A DNA stretch of 64,000 bases from Prauserella endophytica. GTDB taxonomy: Bacteria; Actinomycetota; Actinomycetes; Mycobacteriales; Pseudonocardiaceae. Below the pieces are notes generated by a model. The model saw only the letters and a list, made by a program, of their open reading frames with translations. It was not told the origin of the DNA and did not search any database. Each line of letters starts with the position of its first letter. Within the stretch, counting starts at the first letter, position 1. The stretch covers positions 186,001-250,000 of the forward strand of contig NZ_SWMS01000006.1 in NCBI RefSeq assembly GCF_005146945.1. Reading direction: 5' to 3'. Positions 10,086 through 19,431 of the stretch are shown piece by piece. A program made the position numbers and the translations under genes.

Positions 10086-10733
10086 TCAGTGGCCGAAGTG
10101 CTGGCGGCGGCGGGTTGCGAAGACGGCGGCCTCGGTGCGGCGCTCGAAGCCGAGCTTGTGCAGCACCGACGACACGTAGTTCTTCACCGTCTTCTCGGCG
10201 AGCACGAGCTGCTCGGCGATCTGCCGGTTGGTGAGGCCCTTCGCGACCAGGTCGAGCACCCGCCGCTCCTGCGGGCTCAGCGCCGCGTAGCGCGGGTCCG
10301 GTTCGCGTTCGCCCCGCAGCCTGCTCAGCACGGACTCCGTCAGGTGCGCGTCGAGCAGGGTGCCTCCCTCGGCGACCGTGCGCACCGCCGACACCACCGA
10401 GGCGCCCGACACCTGCTTGAGGAGATAGCCCGCCGCCCCCGCCATCACCGCGCCGAAAAGCGCGTCGTCGTCGGAGAACGACGTCAGCATCAGGCACGCC
10501 GGCGGATGGTCGATCGACGCCCGGATGTCGCGGCACACCGTGACGCCCTCGCCGTCGGGCAGCCGCACGTCGAGGATCGCGACGTCCGGCAGCACCAGCG
10601 GGATGCGCGCGAGCGCCTCCGCCGCCGTGCCCGCCTCACCGGTCACCCGGATGTCGCCCTCGGCCTCCAGCACCGTGCGCAGGCCCGCGCGCACCACCTC
10701 GTGGTCGTCGAGCAGGAACACCGAGATCGTCAT
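10086..10733 (-). CDS. NarL-family response regulator (second dormancy-type system)
   Basis: 215 residues with receiver domain (Asp-Asp near residue 9-10, phospho-acceptor in [12 protein letters not shown], switch LTSF, Lys in LLKQ) and a C-terminal LuxR-type domain (GLTNRQIAEQLVLAEKTVK). It is a DevR paralogue of the 8206-8865 protein. It starts at ATG 10733, three bases after the stop of the upstream histidine kinase, so the pair forms an operon with an obvious cognate relationship. Its targets are unknown; cross-talk with the first DevR-like regulator is possible because the recognition helices are alike. Confidence 0.9.
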   Translation of the reverse strand: MTISVFLLDDHEVVRAGLRTVLEAEGDIRVTGEAGTAAEALARIPLVLPDVAILDVRLPDGEGVTVCRDIRASIDHPPACLMLTSFSDDDALFGAVMAGAAGYLLKQVSGASVVSAVRTVAEGGTLLDAHLTESVLSRLRGEREPDPRYAALSPQERRVLDLVAKGLTNRQIAEQLVLAEKTVKNYVSSVLHKLGFERRTEAAVFATRRRQHFGH

Positions 10734-10736
10734 GGC

Positions 10737-12368
10737 TCACTCTCCTGACCGCGGCAGGCGGGCCGTCCATTCCAGCTTGGTACCACGCCCGGGGGCCGGG
10801 CGCACCGACGACGTGCCGCTCCAGCGGGCCGCGCGCCCGGCGAGCTCCCGCAGCCCGTCGCGCGGCGGCAGGTCCTCAGGCACGCCGGCGCCGTCGTCGG
10901 TGACGGTGAGCGTGACCGTGTGGCCCGAACGGTCCACCGACACCTCGACGGCGACGGACGTGGCCCGCGCGTGCCGGGCGGCGTTGGCCAGCCCCTCGCG
11001 AAGCGCCGCCAGCAGGTCGGGCCGTACGACCTCGGGCACCGCGGTGTCGAGCGGGCCCTCGAAGCCGATCCTCGGCTCGAAGCCCAGCGCGGGCGCGTGG
11101 TCCAGCGCTACCCGCAGCAGCTCCGAGCGCAGGCTGCCCGGCGCCTCCGCAGGCTCCTGGAGCGAGAAGATGCTGTTGCGGATGTCGCGGATGGTCCGGT
11201 CGAGGTCGGTGACGAAGCCGCTGACCTGCCCGGACGTCCTCGGGTCGGTGGTCAGCCTGCCGAGCGCCTCCAGCCCGAGCCCGATCGCGAACAGCCGCTG
11301 GATCACCAGGTCGTGCAGATCGTGCGCGATGCGCTCGCGGTCCTCGAACACGGCGAGCCGCTGCCGGTCCTCGCCGGCCCTGGCGAACTCCAGGGCCAGC
11401 GCGGCCTGGCCGGCGAAGGTCTGCACGAGCCGCACGTCCTCGTCGGAGAAGGGGACCTTGTCGTTGACCTTGGCGACGAGCAGCACGCCGAGTGTCGCGG
11501 AGCCCACGGTGAGCGGGACGGCCACGGCCGAGTCGAGATCGGCCACCGGGGGCGGCACGCGCACGCCCGCCGAGTCCCGCTGGTAGTCGGCGGCCCTGCG
11601 GCCGTAGTCGCGCACGACCACCGGCTTTCCCGTGCTGAACGCCTCGCCGGTAGCCGTGCCGTGCGCTGAGACGGACAGGCCGGTCACGCGCTCGGCCGTC
11701 GAGTCGGTGGTCTCCACGATGTCGAACACCAGCCGGACCTCGTCGCCGGAGCTCGGGCGGGCGATCGCCCCGACCGACGCCCCGGACACCTCGCGGGCGC
11801 GTTCGGCGATGAGGTGCAGGGCCGCCGAGGGGTCCTCACCGCTGAGCAGCGCGGTCGTCACCTCGTGGGCGGCCTCCAGCCAGCGCGAGCGCAGAGCGGT
11901 GCGCTCGAGCCGCGCGGCGTGGCGCAGCGCCGTGGCCGCGGCCGCGGCGAGCACGCCGACGGAGTCCTCGTCGTCCTGGCCGAAGCGGCTCGCGCGCTCG
12001 TCGCCGAGGCACACGTGCCCGAACACGGTGCCCCTGCCCCGCACGGGCACGACGAGCAGGGAGCGCAGCGGCGCCAGCGCGGGGCCGACGGGGTGTTCGC
12101 GCACGTCGGTCAGCCGCCGAGGGCCCGGCCGCTCGTCGAGCAACCGGCCGAGGCCGTCCCTCAGCCGGTCGCGCGGCGGGTCGTCCCCGCCCTCGGCGAC
12201 GAGCGGGGGAAGCCCGTGCTCGGCGCCGTGCGCGACGAACGCGCCGTGGTCTGCGCCGGTGAGCTCGACCGCCGAGCGCACGAGCCTGCGCAGGACCTCG
12301 GGCGCGCTGAGGTCGCCGCCGACGGTCGTGACCGCGGCGAGCAGGCGGCGGACGCTGGCTTCGCTCAC
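10737..12368 (-). CDS. GAF-GAF sensor histidine kinase, DevS-like but without the heme His motif
   Basis: 543 residues: two GAF domains (about 20-165 and 180-330), a HisKA_3 helix with phospho-acceptor in IAHDLHDLVIQRLF, and an HATPase_c domain (N-box EGLANAARHA, G1 DDGAGVP). In GAF-A the place where DosS has HPPM with the heme ligand reads PVGPALAPLRSLLVVPV, so no equivalent histidine is seen and heme sensing is unlikely. GTG at 12368 is preferred because it is preceded by a G-rich ribosome site. It is followed three bases downstream by its response regulator. The signal is unknown. Confidence 0.85.
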   Translation of the reverse strand: MSEASVRRLLAAVTTVGGDLSAPEVLRRLVRSAVELTGADHGAFVAHGAEHGLPPLVAEGGDDPPRDRLRDGLGRLLDERPGPRRLTDVREHPVGPALAPLRSLLVVPVRGRGTVFGHVCLGDERASRFGQDDEDSVGVLAAAAATALRHAARLERTALRSRWLEAAHEVTTALLSGEDPSAALHLIAERAREVSGASVGAIARPSSGDEVRLVFDIVETTDSTAERVTGLSVSAHGTATGEAFSTGKPVVVRDYGRRAADYQRDSAGVRVPPPVADLDSAVAVPLTVGSATLGVLLVAKVNDKVPFSDEDVRLVQTFAGQAALALEFARAGEDRQRLAVFEDRERIAHDLHDLVIQRLFAIGLGLEALGRLTTDPRTSGQVSGFVTDLDRTIRDIRNSIFSLQEPAEAPGSLRSELLRVALDHAPALGFEPRIGFEGPLDTAVPEVVRPDLLAALREGLANAARHARATSVAVEVSVDRSGHTVTLTVTDDGAGVPEDLPPRDGLRELAGRAARWSGTSSVRPAPGRGTKLEWTARLPRSGE

Positions 12369-12451
12369 GACGCCCCCCAACTCGGCCGGCGCAGGTGCTC
12401 GCCCGAGTCTAGGCGCGCCCGCGCCCGCCCGGAACCGGGAAAAACGCCGGG

Positions 12452-12844
12452 TCAGCCGAGCCTGCGCCCCGAGATGACCTCGACCGGGATGCGCAGATGC
12501 CGGTCGTCGGGGCCGGGCCGCCAGCTCAGCTCCGGCAGGCCCGCTTCCACGTACTCGTCGCGCAGTTCGCCCGCCCTGCCCAGCACCGTGACGAACCAGC
12601 CGCTGGTGAGGTCGGGGGAGAAGGCCTCGGCCTCGAAGGCGAGGACGCTGTCGTTCGCGGCGGCGAACAGGGCGCTGCCGACGGGAGCGCCGCACAGCAC
12701 GGCCTCACCGCGCACCGCGAACCGCACGGGCTGCACGGCGGGCAGCCCCCGGCTGGTGAACACCACGCGCCCGAGGTGTACCGCGCCGAGCAGCGTGATG
12801 CACTCGTCGCGATGGAGCACCTCGAGACCGAACGAGTCCAGCAT
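12452..12844 (-). CDS. PPOX-fold (pyridoxamine 5'-phosphate oxidase-like) protein
   Basis: 130 residues with the split beta-barrel flavin-reductase fold. The N-terminal DECITLLGAVHLGRVVFT and the central PVRFAVRGEAVLCG match the small PPOX-like proteins, several of which (for example Rv3129) are DosR-regulated in M. tuberculosis. Flavin or F420 binding is likely from the family; the substrate is unknown. It starts at ATG 12844. The DevR-like box at 12907-12922 lies about 63 bp upstream, supporting membership in the dormancy regulon. Confidence 0.8.
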   Translation of the reverse strand: MLDSFGLEVLHRDECITLLGAVHLGRVVFTSRGLPAVQPVRFAVRGEAVLCGAPVGSALFAAANDSVLAFEAEAFSPDLTSGWFVTVLGRAGELRDEYVEAGLPELSWRPGPDDRHLRIPVEVISGRRLG

Positions 12845-12906
12845 CACGCACAGCCCCTGTGGTCGAAGATCACGACTCACGGTGCTGCGCGCGTGCCCGC
12901 TCCGGT

Positions 12907-12922
12907 AGGGCCGTTGGACCCG
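12907..12922. promoter_or_regulatory. DevR/DosR-like box 3
   Basis: AGGGCCGTTGGACCCG lies in the 86-bp gap between the PPOX gene start (12844, minus strand) and the upstream ispH stop (12931). It matches box 2 at AGGGCC and at the GnCCC half. Its position about 63 bp upstream of the PPOX start fits activation by a NarL-type regulator. Assignment is by similarity to the other two boxes only. Confidence 0.5.
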
Positions 12923-12930
12923 CTGGTTTG

Positions 12931-14220
12931 TCAGCGACGGGCGACGGCCGACGGGAGGGCGAAATGGACGGTCTCCCTGGTGATCTCGCGTTCGGTGACG
13001 GTCACGGGCCCGAGCCCGCCGAGCGCCGCGATCACGGCCGAGACCAGCCGGGGCGGCGCCGAGGCGCCCGCCGTCAGTCCCACCACGCCCGCCCCGGCGA
13101 GCCAGCCCGCCTCGATGTCCCCGGCGTCGTCGACGAGGTGCGCCTCGGTGCCGGCTCGGCGCGCCAGCTCCACCAGCCGCGCCGAGTTCGAGGAGTTGCC
13201 GGAGCCGACCACCAGCACCAGGTCGGACTCCCCGGCGATGGCGGACAGGGCGTGCTGGCGGTTGGTGGTGGCGTAGCAGATGTCGTCGGACACCGGGCCC
13301 CGCAGCGCGGGGAAGCGCTCCCGCAGTGCGTCGACGACCTCGGCCGTCTCGTCGACGGCGAGCGTCGTCTGCGTCAGGTACGACACCCGCTCCGGGTCCT
13401 CCACTTCCAGCCCCGCGACCTCGTCGGCGTTCTGGACCAGCACCGTGCGGGCGGGCGCCTCGCCGAGCGTGCCCTCCACCTCCTCGTGCCCCTCGTGCCC
13501 GATGAGCACCACCGTGTCCCCCCTGGCGGCGAACCGGCGGGCCTCCGCGTGCACCTTCGTCACGAGCGGGCACGTCGCGTCGATGACGTCGAGGCCCTTG
13601 TGCGCGGCCTGAGCGTGGACGGCGGGGGACACGCCGTGGGCGGAGAACACCACCGTCGCGCCGTCGGGCACCGCGTCGAGCTCGTCGACGAAGACCGCGC
13701 CCCGTTGCTCCAGCCCGCGCACGACGTGGCTGTTGTGCACGATCTGCTTGCGCACGTACACCGGCGCGCCGCGCTGGTCGAGCACTCTCTCGACGATCTC
13801 GATCGCCCGCTCCACCCCGGCGCAGAACGAGCGCGGCGAGGCCAGTAGCACCGTGCGGGGCCCGGCGGCGGACAGGCACGACGCCATCGCCGAGCCCGCC
13901 GCCGTGACCACGTCCGGCGGCACGCCGTCGTCCTGGCCCGCCGCGGCCAGGCCCAGCCCCGAGGGGCCGTCCCGCCCCGGCAGGACGGCGCACAGCGTGA
14001 GCCCGTTGTCGCCGCGGCCGGGCGCGCTGTCGGCCCGGAGCCTGCCGCGCACCGGTGGCACGCCCCGGCGGCGCAGCTCACCCGCGAGCAGGACGGCGGC
14101 GGGGCAGGGGATCGGCGGGGCTCCAGGGGTGAGCAGCTCGTCGGCGACGAGCACCCCGTCGGCGCCGGGGCGCCCTGGCCGGTTCGCGGCCATGATGCTT
14201 TGCGCTGCGGTGAACGGCAT
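12931..14220 (-). CDS. ispH: 4-hydroxy-3-methylbut-2-enyl diphosphate reductase with N-terminal extension
   Basis: Last enzyme of the MEP pathway: reduces HMBPP to isopentenyl and dimethylallyl diphosphate with a [4Fe-4S] cluster. The three cluster cysteines are present at about residues 133 ([13 protein letters not shown]), 217 ([14 protein letters not shown]) and 315 ([11 protein letters not shown]). The proton-relay segments AHGVSP and GHEGHEEV are also intact. The protein has 429 residues against a usual ~310-335: about 120 residues precede the catalytic domain, Gly/Pro/Ala-rich and containing three cysteines. ATG 14220 has AAGGAG upstream. It is downstream of a polyprenyl synthase and two encapsulin shells, 40 bp from the synthase stop, so it probably supplies substrate to it. 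Whether the extension targets a shell is open. Confidence 0.9.
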   Translation of the reverse strand: MPFTAAQSIMAANRPGRPGADGVLVADELLTPGAPPIPCPAAVLLAGELRRRGVPPVRGRLRADSAPGRGDNGLTLCAVLPGRDGPSGLGLAAAGQDDGVPPDVVTAAGSAMASCLSAAGPRTVLLASPRSFCAGVERAIEIVERVLDQRGAPVYVRKQIVHNSHVVRGLEQRGAVFVDELDAVPDGATVVFSAHGVSPAVHAQAAHKGLDVIDATCPLVTKVHAEARRFAARGDTVVLIGHEGHEEVEGTLGEAPARTVLVQNADEVAGLEVEDPERVSYLTQTTLAVDETAEVVDALRERFPALRGPVSDDICYATTNRQHALSAIAGESDLVLVVGSGNSSNSARLVELARRAGTEAHLVDDAGDIEAGWLAGAGVVGLTAGASAPPRLVSAVIAALGGLGPVTVTEREITRETVHFALPSAVARR

Positions 14221-14260
14221 CGCGTCGTGCTCCTTGCTGTCGTGCGCGGTCGGTGCGGGC

Positions 14261-15295
14261 TCAGTGGTCGCGGCGGGTCACGAGCCGGGCGAGCGCGCCG
14301 AGCTCGGCCGTCGCCCTCGGCACGACGCCCGCGGAGGTCAGGTCGCGCCAGGCCTGCTCCAGCAGGGCGTCGGCACGGGCTTGGGTCCAGCCCCGCCCGC
14401 CCGCGGTGGCGATGAGCTCGGCCGCACGGGTCAGGTCGTCACCTTCCAGCGGTTCCTCGCGCAGGTAGAGGCGGGCCAGCTCGCGGCCGGCCGGGGTGCC
14501 AGAGGTCAGCGCGGCCACCACCGGCAGGGACTTCTTGTGGTTGCGCAGGTCCGAGAAGGCCGGCTTGCCGGTGACCGACTCCGTGCCCCAGATCCCCAGC
14601 AGGTCGTCGACCAGCTGGAACGCGAGGCCGAGCCGCTCACCGAAGCGGCGCAGCAGCAGGACCTGCTCGGGACCCGCCCCGCCGGCGAGCGCGCCGAGCG
14701 CGCACGCGCAGCCCACCAGCGCGCCCGTCTTCCGTTCGGCCATGCGGACGCACTCGGGCAGGGTGACGTCGGTGCGCCGCTCGAACTCCAGGTCCGCGTG
14801 CTGGCCGTCCATCAGGTCCTGCACGGCCGCGTGCAGCGTCCGCACGGCGGTGGCGCCCGCGCCGCCCTCGGTGAGCGCGTCGAAGGCGAGCGCCAGCAGC
14901 GAGTCACCGGCCAGGATCGCCGGACCGGCGCCGAAGACGCTCCACGCCGTGGCCCGGTGCCTGCGGGTCACATCGCCGTCCATCACGTCGTCGTGCAGCA
15001 GTGAGAAGTTGTGCACCAGCTCCACGGCGACCGCGCCGGGCACGGCTCGGCCCGCCCTGCCGCCGACGGCCTCCGCGGCCAGCAGCACCAGCGCCGGACG
15101 CAGCGCCTTGCCGCCGGAGCCGCCGGTGTCGCTGCCGTGCTCGTCCCACCAGCCGAGGTGGTAGCCGCCGATGTGGCGCATCGGCCCTGGCAGCCCGCCG
15201 AGCACGGTTCGCAACGCGGGGTCCACGATGGACTTCGCGTAGCCGAGAACCTCTTTCGCCGAACGGATTCCCGGCGCCGCTTCGGTTGTGGACAT
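14261..15295 (-). CDS. Polyprenyl diphosphate synthase, probable encapsulin cargo
   Basis: 344 residues, an all-helical trans-isoprenyl diphosphate synthase that condenses isopentenyl diphosphate with an allylic primer. The first Asp-rich motif is in [10 protein letters not shown], the second is degenerate as [28 protein letters not shown] is the usual substrate-binding helix. Chain length cannot be read reliably. Start is ATG 15295, six bases after the shell gene stop, so it is in the shell operon. Polyprenyl transferases are the typical partners of Family 2B encapsulins. No long disordered N-terminal tail is visible (about 40 residues precede the domain), so how it would be loaded is unclear. 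Confidence 0.9.
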   Translation of the reverse strand: MSTTEAAPGIRSAKEVLGYAKSIVDPALRTVLGGLPGPMRHIGGYHLGWWDEHGSDTGGSGGKALRPALVLLAAEAVGGRAGRAVPGAVAVELVHNFSLLHDDVMDGDVTRRHRATAWSVFGAGPAILAGDSLLALAFDALTEGGAGATAVRTLHAAVQDLMDGQHADLEFERRTDVTLPECVRMAERKTGALVGCACALGALAGGAGPEQVLLLRRFGERLGLAFQLVDDLLGIWGTESVTGKPAFSDLRNHKKSLPVVAALTSGTPAGRELARLYLREEPLEGDDLTRAAELIATAGGRGWTQARADALLEQAWRDLTSAGVVPRATAELGALARLVTRRDH

Positions 15296-15301
15296 CTCCG
15301 C

Positions 15302-16696
15302 TCACCGTCCGATCTCGACGTTCTCCAGCACGCCGAGCGCGTCGGGGACGAGGATCGCCGCCGAGTAGTAAGCGCTGACGAGGTAGGAGAGGATCGCCCG
15401 GTCGTCGATGCCCATGAACCTCACCGAGAGCCCGGGCCGGTACTCGTCGGGGATGCCGGTCTGGTGCAGTCCAACCACGCCCTGCTCGTCGGCGCCGGTG
15501 CGCATGACGATGATCGAGCTGGTGCCCGTGCGGGAGATGGGGATCTTGTCGCACGGCAGGATCGGCACGCCCCGCCATGCGACCGCGGTCGCCGACTCCA
15601 CCTGCACCGTCTGCGGGTAGACGCCGAGCCGGGTGCACTCCCGGCCGAACGCCGCGATGGTGCGGGGGTGGGCGAGGAAGAACTCCGACTTGCGGCGCCT
15701 GCTGAGCAGCTCGTCCAGGTCGTCCGGGGTCGGCGGGCCGGTGCGGGTGTAGAGGCGCTGGCGAAGATCGGCGTTGTGCAGCAGCCCGAAGTCCGGATTG
15801 TTGACCAGGTCGTTCTCCTGGCGCTCGCGCAGTGCCTCGATGGTGAGCCGCAGCTGCTGCTCCAGCTGGTTCATCGGCTGGTTGTAGAGGTCGGCGACGC
15901 GGCTGTGGACGCGCAGCACGGTCTGTGCCACGGTCAGCTCGTACTCGCGCGGCGTGGTCTCGTAGTCGGCGAACGTGCCGGGCACCGCGGATTCGCCGGT
16001 GTGCCCAGAGGCCAGCTCGATGGCCGCCTCACCCTGCTTGTTGTGGGCGGGCCGCACCTCCGCCCGCACCCCGTCGAGGTGGGCCCGCAGGCCGCCGGCG
16101 CCGTCCGCGATCTCCTCGACGGCCCGCCTCGGCAGGGTCAGCACCGTGCACGGGGTGACGGCCTTGACGGTGAAGTCCCAGATCGCGTGCGCGTCGAGCA
16201 GCACCTGCTCGCCGACGAACCGGCCGTCGCCCAGCACGTCGAGCACGGTGTCACCGCCGTACTCGCCAGTGCCGATCTTGTTCACCTTGCCGTGGGCGAG
16301 CACCACGACCTCGCCGGCCGCGTGTCCGAACTCGACGATCACCTCGCCGGGCTCGTACTCGCGTTGCTCGAACCGGCCGGCCAGCGCGGTGAGCACCTCC
16401 TCGTCGGTGAAGCCGCGCAGCGGCGGCAGTTCCCGCAGCTCGGCCGCGATCACCGACACCTCGGAGCCGGTGTTGACGCACGTGACCCTGCCGTCGCCGA
16501 GCGCGTAGGTGAGCCGCCGGTTGACCCGGTACGCGCCGCCGGAGGCCTCGACCCACGGCAGCACGCGCAACAGCCAGCGGGGCGAGACGCCCTGCATCTG
16601 GGGGACGGTCTTCGTGGTGGTGGCGAGGTTGCGCGCGGCGTCGGGGGCGAGGCTCTGCCTCGGTGCGGTCTCGACGGCCTCTTCGGTGACGGTCAC
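15302..16696 (-). CDS. Family 2B encapsulin shell protein, copy 1
   Basis: 464 residues. The N-arm carries the family motif [11 protein letters not shown] and [17 protein letters not shown], a cyclic-nucleotide-binding-like domain spans about residues 95-190 ([28 protein letters not shown]), then the HK97-type shell core with [47 protein letters not shown] and a C-terminal [13 protein letters not shown]. Family 2B shells have this inserted Crp-like domain. GTG 16696 has AGGAGG 7 bases upstream. It is 26 bp downstream of a close paralogue, suggesting a mixed two-component shell. It would assemble a cytosolic icosahedral compartment around the polyprenyl synthase. Confidence 0.9.
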   Translation of the reverse strand: MTVTEEAVETAPRQSLAPDAARNLATTTKTVPQMQGVSPRWLLRVLPWVEASGGAYRVNRRLTYALGDGRVTCVNTGSEVSVIAAELRELPPLRGFTDEEVLTALAGRFEQREYEPGEVIVEFGHAAGEVVVLAHGKVNKIGTGEYGGDTVLDVLGDGRFVGEQVLLDAHAIWDFTVKAVTPCTVLTLPRRAVEEIADGAGGLRAHLDGVRAEVRPAHNKQGEAAIELASGHTGESAVPGTFADYETTPREYELTVAQTVLRVHSRVADLYNQPMNQLEQQLRLTIEALRERQENDLVNNPDFGLLHNADLRQRLYTRTGPPTPDDLDELLSRRRKSEFFLAHPRTIAAFGRECTRLGVYPQTVQVESATAVAWRGVPILPCDKIPISRTGTSSIIVMRTGADEQGVVGLHQTGIPDEYRPGLSVRFMGIDDRAILSYLVSAYYSAAILVPDALGVLENVEIGR

Positions 16697-16722
16697 CGGA
16701 AAACCTCCTGGGATCGGTGTGG

Positions 16723-18132
16723 TCAGCTCTCCCTGCCGAGCTCGGCGTCGTCGAGGACGCCGAGCGCGTCGGGCACCAGCACGGCCGCCGAGTAGTAGGC
16801 CGTGACGAGATAGGACGTGATGGCCTTGTCGTTGATGCCCATGAACCGCACTGAGAGCCCGGGCTGGTACTCGTCGGGGATGCCGGTCTGGTGCAGCCCG
16901 ACGACGCCCTGCCGCTCCTCGCCGGTGCGCATGAGCATGATGGAGCTGGTGCGCGTGCGGCTCACCGGGATCTTGTTGCACGGGAAGATCGGCACGCCGC
17001 GCCACGCCGGCACGCTGTGCCCGCCGACGTCCACACTGGACGGATAGATGCCCCGGCGGCTGCACTCCCTGCCGAACGCGGCGATCGCGCGCGGGTGCGC
17101 GAGGAAGAACGAGGGCTCCTTCCAGACCAGCGCGAGCAGGTCGTCGAGGTCGTCGGGCGTCGGCGGCCCGTTCCGGGTCGGCTTGCGCATGCCGAGGTCG
17201 GCGTTGTGCAGCAGCCCGAAGCCGGGGTTGTTGACCAGCTCGTTCTCCTGGCGCTCGCGCAGTGCCTCGATGGTGAGCCGCAGCTGCTGCTCCAGCTGGC
17301 TCATCGGCTGGTTGTAGAGGTCGGAGACGCGCGTGTGCATGCGCAGCACGGTCTGAGCGACGCTCAGCTCGTATTCGCGCGGGTGCAGCTCGTAGTCGAC
17401 GAACGTCCCGGTCAGCGCGACCTCGCCCTCGTGTCCGGACGTGACCTCCACTGCCGCCTCGCCGTGGTCGTTGGCCGCGGCCTGCGGGCTGCTGCGCACC
17501 TGGTCCACGTGCGCGCGCAGCTCGGGCGAGCGTTGGAGGACCTCCTCGAAAGCCCGGTGCGGTAGCACGAGTGCCGTGCACCTGGTGACCGCCTTGGCCG
17601 TGTACTCCCACAGCGCGTCCGGTTCGGCCAGGCTCTCGTCGCCGAGGTACTCGCCGCCGGCGAGCACGTCGAGCACCACGTGGTCGCCGTACTCGCCGGG
17701 GCCGATCTTGTTCACCTTGCCGTGTGCGATCAGCACCACCTCGTCCGCACGGTCGCCGAACTCGGCGAGCACGTCCCCCGGCTGGTATTCGCGCTGCTCG
17801 AACCGGTCGGCGAGCGCGTCGAGCACCGCGGTGTCGGGGAACTCGCGCAGCACGGCGAACTCCCGCAGCTCGGGCGGGACCACGCGCAGGTCGGTGTCCG
17901 AGCCGGTGAAGGTCACCCGCTTGTTGCCGACCACGCACGTGAGCCGCCGGTTGACGCGGTAGGTGCCGCCGGAGGCCTGGACCCACGGCAGGAGGCGGAT
18001 CAGCCAGCGCGAGGAGATGCTCTGCATCTGCGGCTGGGTCTTGGTCGTGGTCGCCAGGTTGCGCGCCGCCGCCGTGCCGAGGCTCAGCGGGTTCTGCTGC
18101 TCGGTGCCTGTCCCGGGGTCTGTCACCGTCAC
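16723..18132 (-). CDS. Family 2B encapsulin shell protein, copy 2
   Basis: 469 residues, the same architecture as the downstream copy: N-arm ([16 protein letters not shown]), inserted cyclic-nucleotide-binding-like domain ([28 protein letters not shown]), and HK97-type core ([63 protein letters not shown]). It is the first gene of the encapsulin operon, with a GTG start at 18132 and a weak GGTGG ribosome site. The differences from copy 1 are concentrated in the inserted domain and the region around residues 215-245, consistent with divergence after duplication. Some annotation pipelines label such proteins as Crp-like regulators, but no helix-turn-helix is present. Confidence 0.9.
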   Translation of the reverse strand: MTVTDPGTGTEQQNPLSLGTAAARNLATTTKTQPQMQSISSRWLIRLLPWVQASGGTYRVNRRLTCVVGNKRVTFTGSDTDLRVVPPELREFAVLREFPDTAVLDALADRFEQREYQPGDVLAEFGDRADEVVLIAHGKVNKIGPGEYGDHVVLDVLAGGEYLGDESLAEPDALWEYTAKAVTRCTALVLPHRAFEEVLQRSPELRAHVDQVRSSPQAAANDHGEAAVEVTSGHEGEVALTGTFVDYELHPREYELSVAQTVLRMHTRVSDLYNQPMSQLEQQLRLTIEALRERQENELVNNPGFGLLHNADLGMRKPTRNGPPTPDDLDDLLALVWKEPSFFLAHPRAIAAFGRECSRRGIYPSSVDVGGHSVPAWRGVPIFPCNKIPVSRTRTSSIMLMRTGEERQGVVGLHQTGIPDEYQPGLSVRFMGINDKAITSYLVTAYYSAAVLVPDALGVLDDAELGRES

Positions 18133-18659
18133 AATTCACACCACCATTTCTGTGTGCTTTTTCGAGAAAGGCTGCGGCAAGGACAGGTCCGCAACCGGCG
18201 TGAATATCTGGGGCGAATGCCGATGGAATGGACACTAGCAGCGGTCGGCGACGACCGTACAGTCGCCCGAAGGTGCCGATGCCCGCCGCCACGAATGAAT
18301 CAATTCGAATTGAGGGCAATTCTCACTCGATTCGCAGGCTTGCGGTACTGGGCAGGGTAGAGCCGCAGGTGCAGGCGCGGCGTGTCGTGCTCCCCGGATG
18401 CCGGGAGGCTGCGCCGGCCGGTGGGGACTCGGTGGACTCTCCGTAATTCCGTTGCTCCAAAAGGGTTTGGGCGCGGACTTGTCACCCCGGGTGAGGGCGG
18501 CCGCCGGTGTGCCCCGTTCGGGCCCGATGCCGCCGCGTGCGTCGCCGGTTCGGCGGCACCGGTCCATCACCTTACGAGTATTCCCATTTTCTCCTTGTGC
18601 TCGCCGACGGCTGTCATTAACCTGCGGATATCGCTTTCCGATGCGGAAGGAAATTCCCG
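18133..18659. other. 527-bp divergent intergenic region with a 14-bp palindrome
   Basis: This gap separates the encapsulin operon (start 18132, minus) from the DUF4239 gene (start 18660, plus). It is less GC-rich than its neighbours in places and holds the perfect palindrome TCAATTCGAATTGA at 18300-18313, plus AT-rich patches near 18150-18170 and 18585-18620 that could be promoters. A weak DevR-box relative (AAGGTGCCGATGCCCG, 18270-18285) is too degenerate to assign. No credible coding sequence or structural RNA was recognised. It most likely carries the promoters of both divergent units. Confidence 0.5.
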
Positions 18660-19427
18660 TTGAATGTCTACGTGACCGGTCTGCTGTGGGTTGCCGGCGC
18701 CGTGGCGCTGGGCGCGGGAATCGCTTTCCTGGTGCGCCGGGTCGGGCTCGACGAGGGGCGTCCGGACAACAATGAGGCGGCCGGGCAGGTGTTCACGATC
18801 GTCGGCGGGCTACAGGCGGTGCTCGTGTCCTTCGTGCTGATCTCCCTTTTCGACGGCGTCACGCAGGCCGGTGACGGCGCGAGCAGTGAGGCGCACAGCT
18901 TGGTGGCCACGGCGTGGGCGGCCGACGCGCTGCCCGAACCGGCCCGCTCCGAGGTGCTCCGGCTCAGTCGCGAGTACGCGGAGACGGTGATCGAACGGGA
19001 ATGGCCGCAGCTGCAGGCGGAACAGGAGGTGACCGGTCCGGGGTGGACACAACTCGACCGGATGCGCGTCGCGATCGCCGACGCCCGCATCGACACCGGC
19101 GACGAGTGGGAGTCCGGGCGCAAGGCCGAGGCGCAGACGCAGCTGGTGACGCTCTACGAGCAACGGGAGGCGAGGGTCGCCGAGTCGGCAGACCGCGGGC
19201 TCGGGCCGGTCGTGTGGTTCGTGCTGGCGCTCGGCAGCTTCATCACGGTGGTGCTGTCGAACTTGTTCGGAGGTACCCGGCTGTGGACGCACATGATCCT
19301 CGTGACCACGCTCGCCGGCATGATCATGCTGCTGCTGTTCGCGATCTACCAGCTGCAGAACCCCTTCGGCGACGACGCGAAGCTCGGGCCGGACGCGTTC
19401 GAGCTCGCGCGCGAGCGGCTGGGCTGA
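18660..19427 (+). CDS. DUF4239 (bestrophin-like) membrane protein
   Basis: 255 residues: an N-terminal helix (about 5-25), a second near 45-65 (VFTIVGGLQAVLVSFVLISLF), a soluble central region of about 120 residues, and two C-terminal helices (VVWFVLALGSFITVVLSNLF; MILVTTLAGMIMLLLFAIY). This layout and the NPFGDD segment after the last helix fit the DUF4239 family, distantly related to bestrophin-type channels. TTG at 18660 is chosen because AAGGA lies upstream. The next gene starts 4 bp after its stop and is probably co-transcribed. Transported species, if any, is unknown. Confidence 0.75.
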   Translation: MNVYVTGLLWVAGAVALGAGIAFLVRRVGLDEGRPDNNEAAGQVFTIVGGLQAVLVSFVLISLFDGVTQAGDGASSEAHSLVATAWAADALPEPARSEVLRLSREYAETVIEREWPQLQAEQEVTGPGWTQLDRMRVAIADARIDTGDEWESGRKAEAQTQLVTLYEQREARVAESADRGLGPVVWFVLALGSFITVVLSNLFGGTRLWTHMILVTTLAGMIMLLLFAIYQLQNPFGDDAKLGPDAFELARERLG

Positions 19428-19431
19428 GGGC

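Noticed and set aside
15302-18132. Crp-type transcription factors
   Set aside because: The cyclic-nucleotide-binding-like domain is inserted in an HK97-type shell and no helix-turn-helix is present.
15302-18319. One ~1000-residue reading frame across both encapsulin genes
   Set aside because: It mixes the frame of copy 1 with an out-of-frame reading of copy 2. Each shell has its own start, stop and ribosome site.
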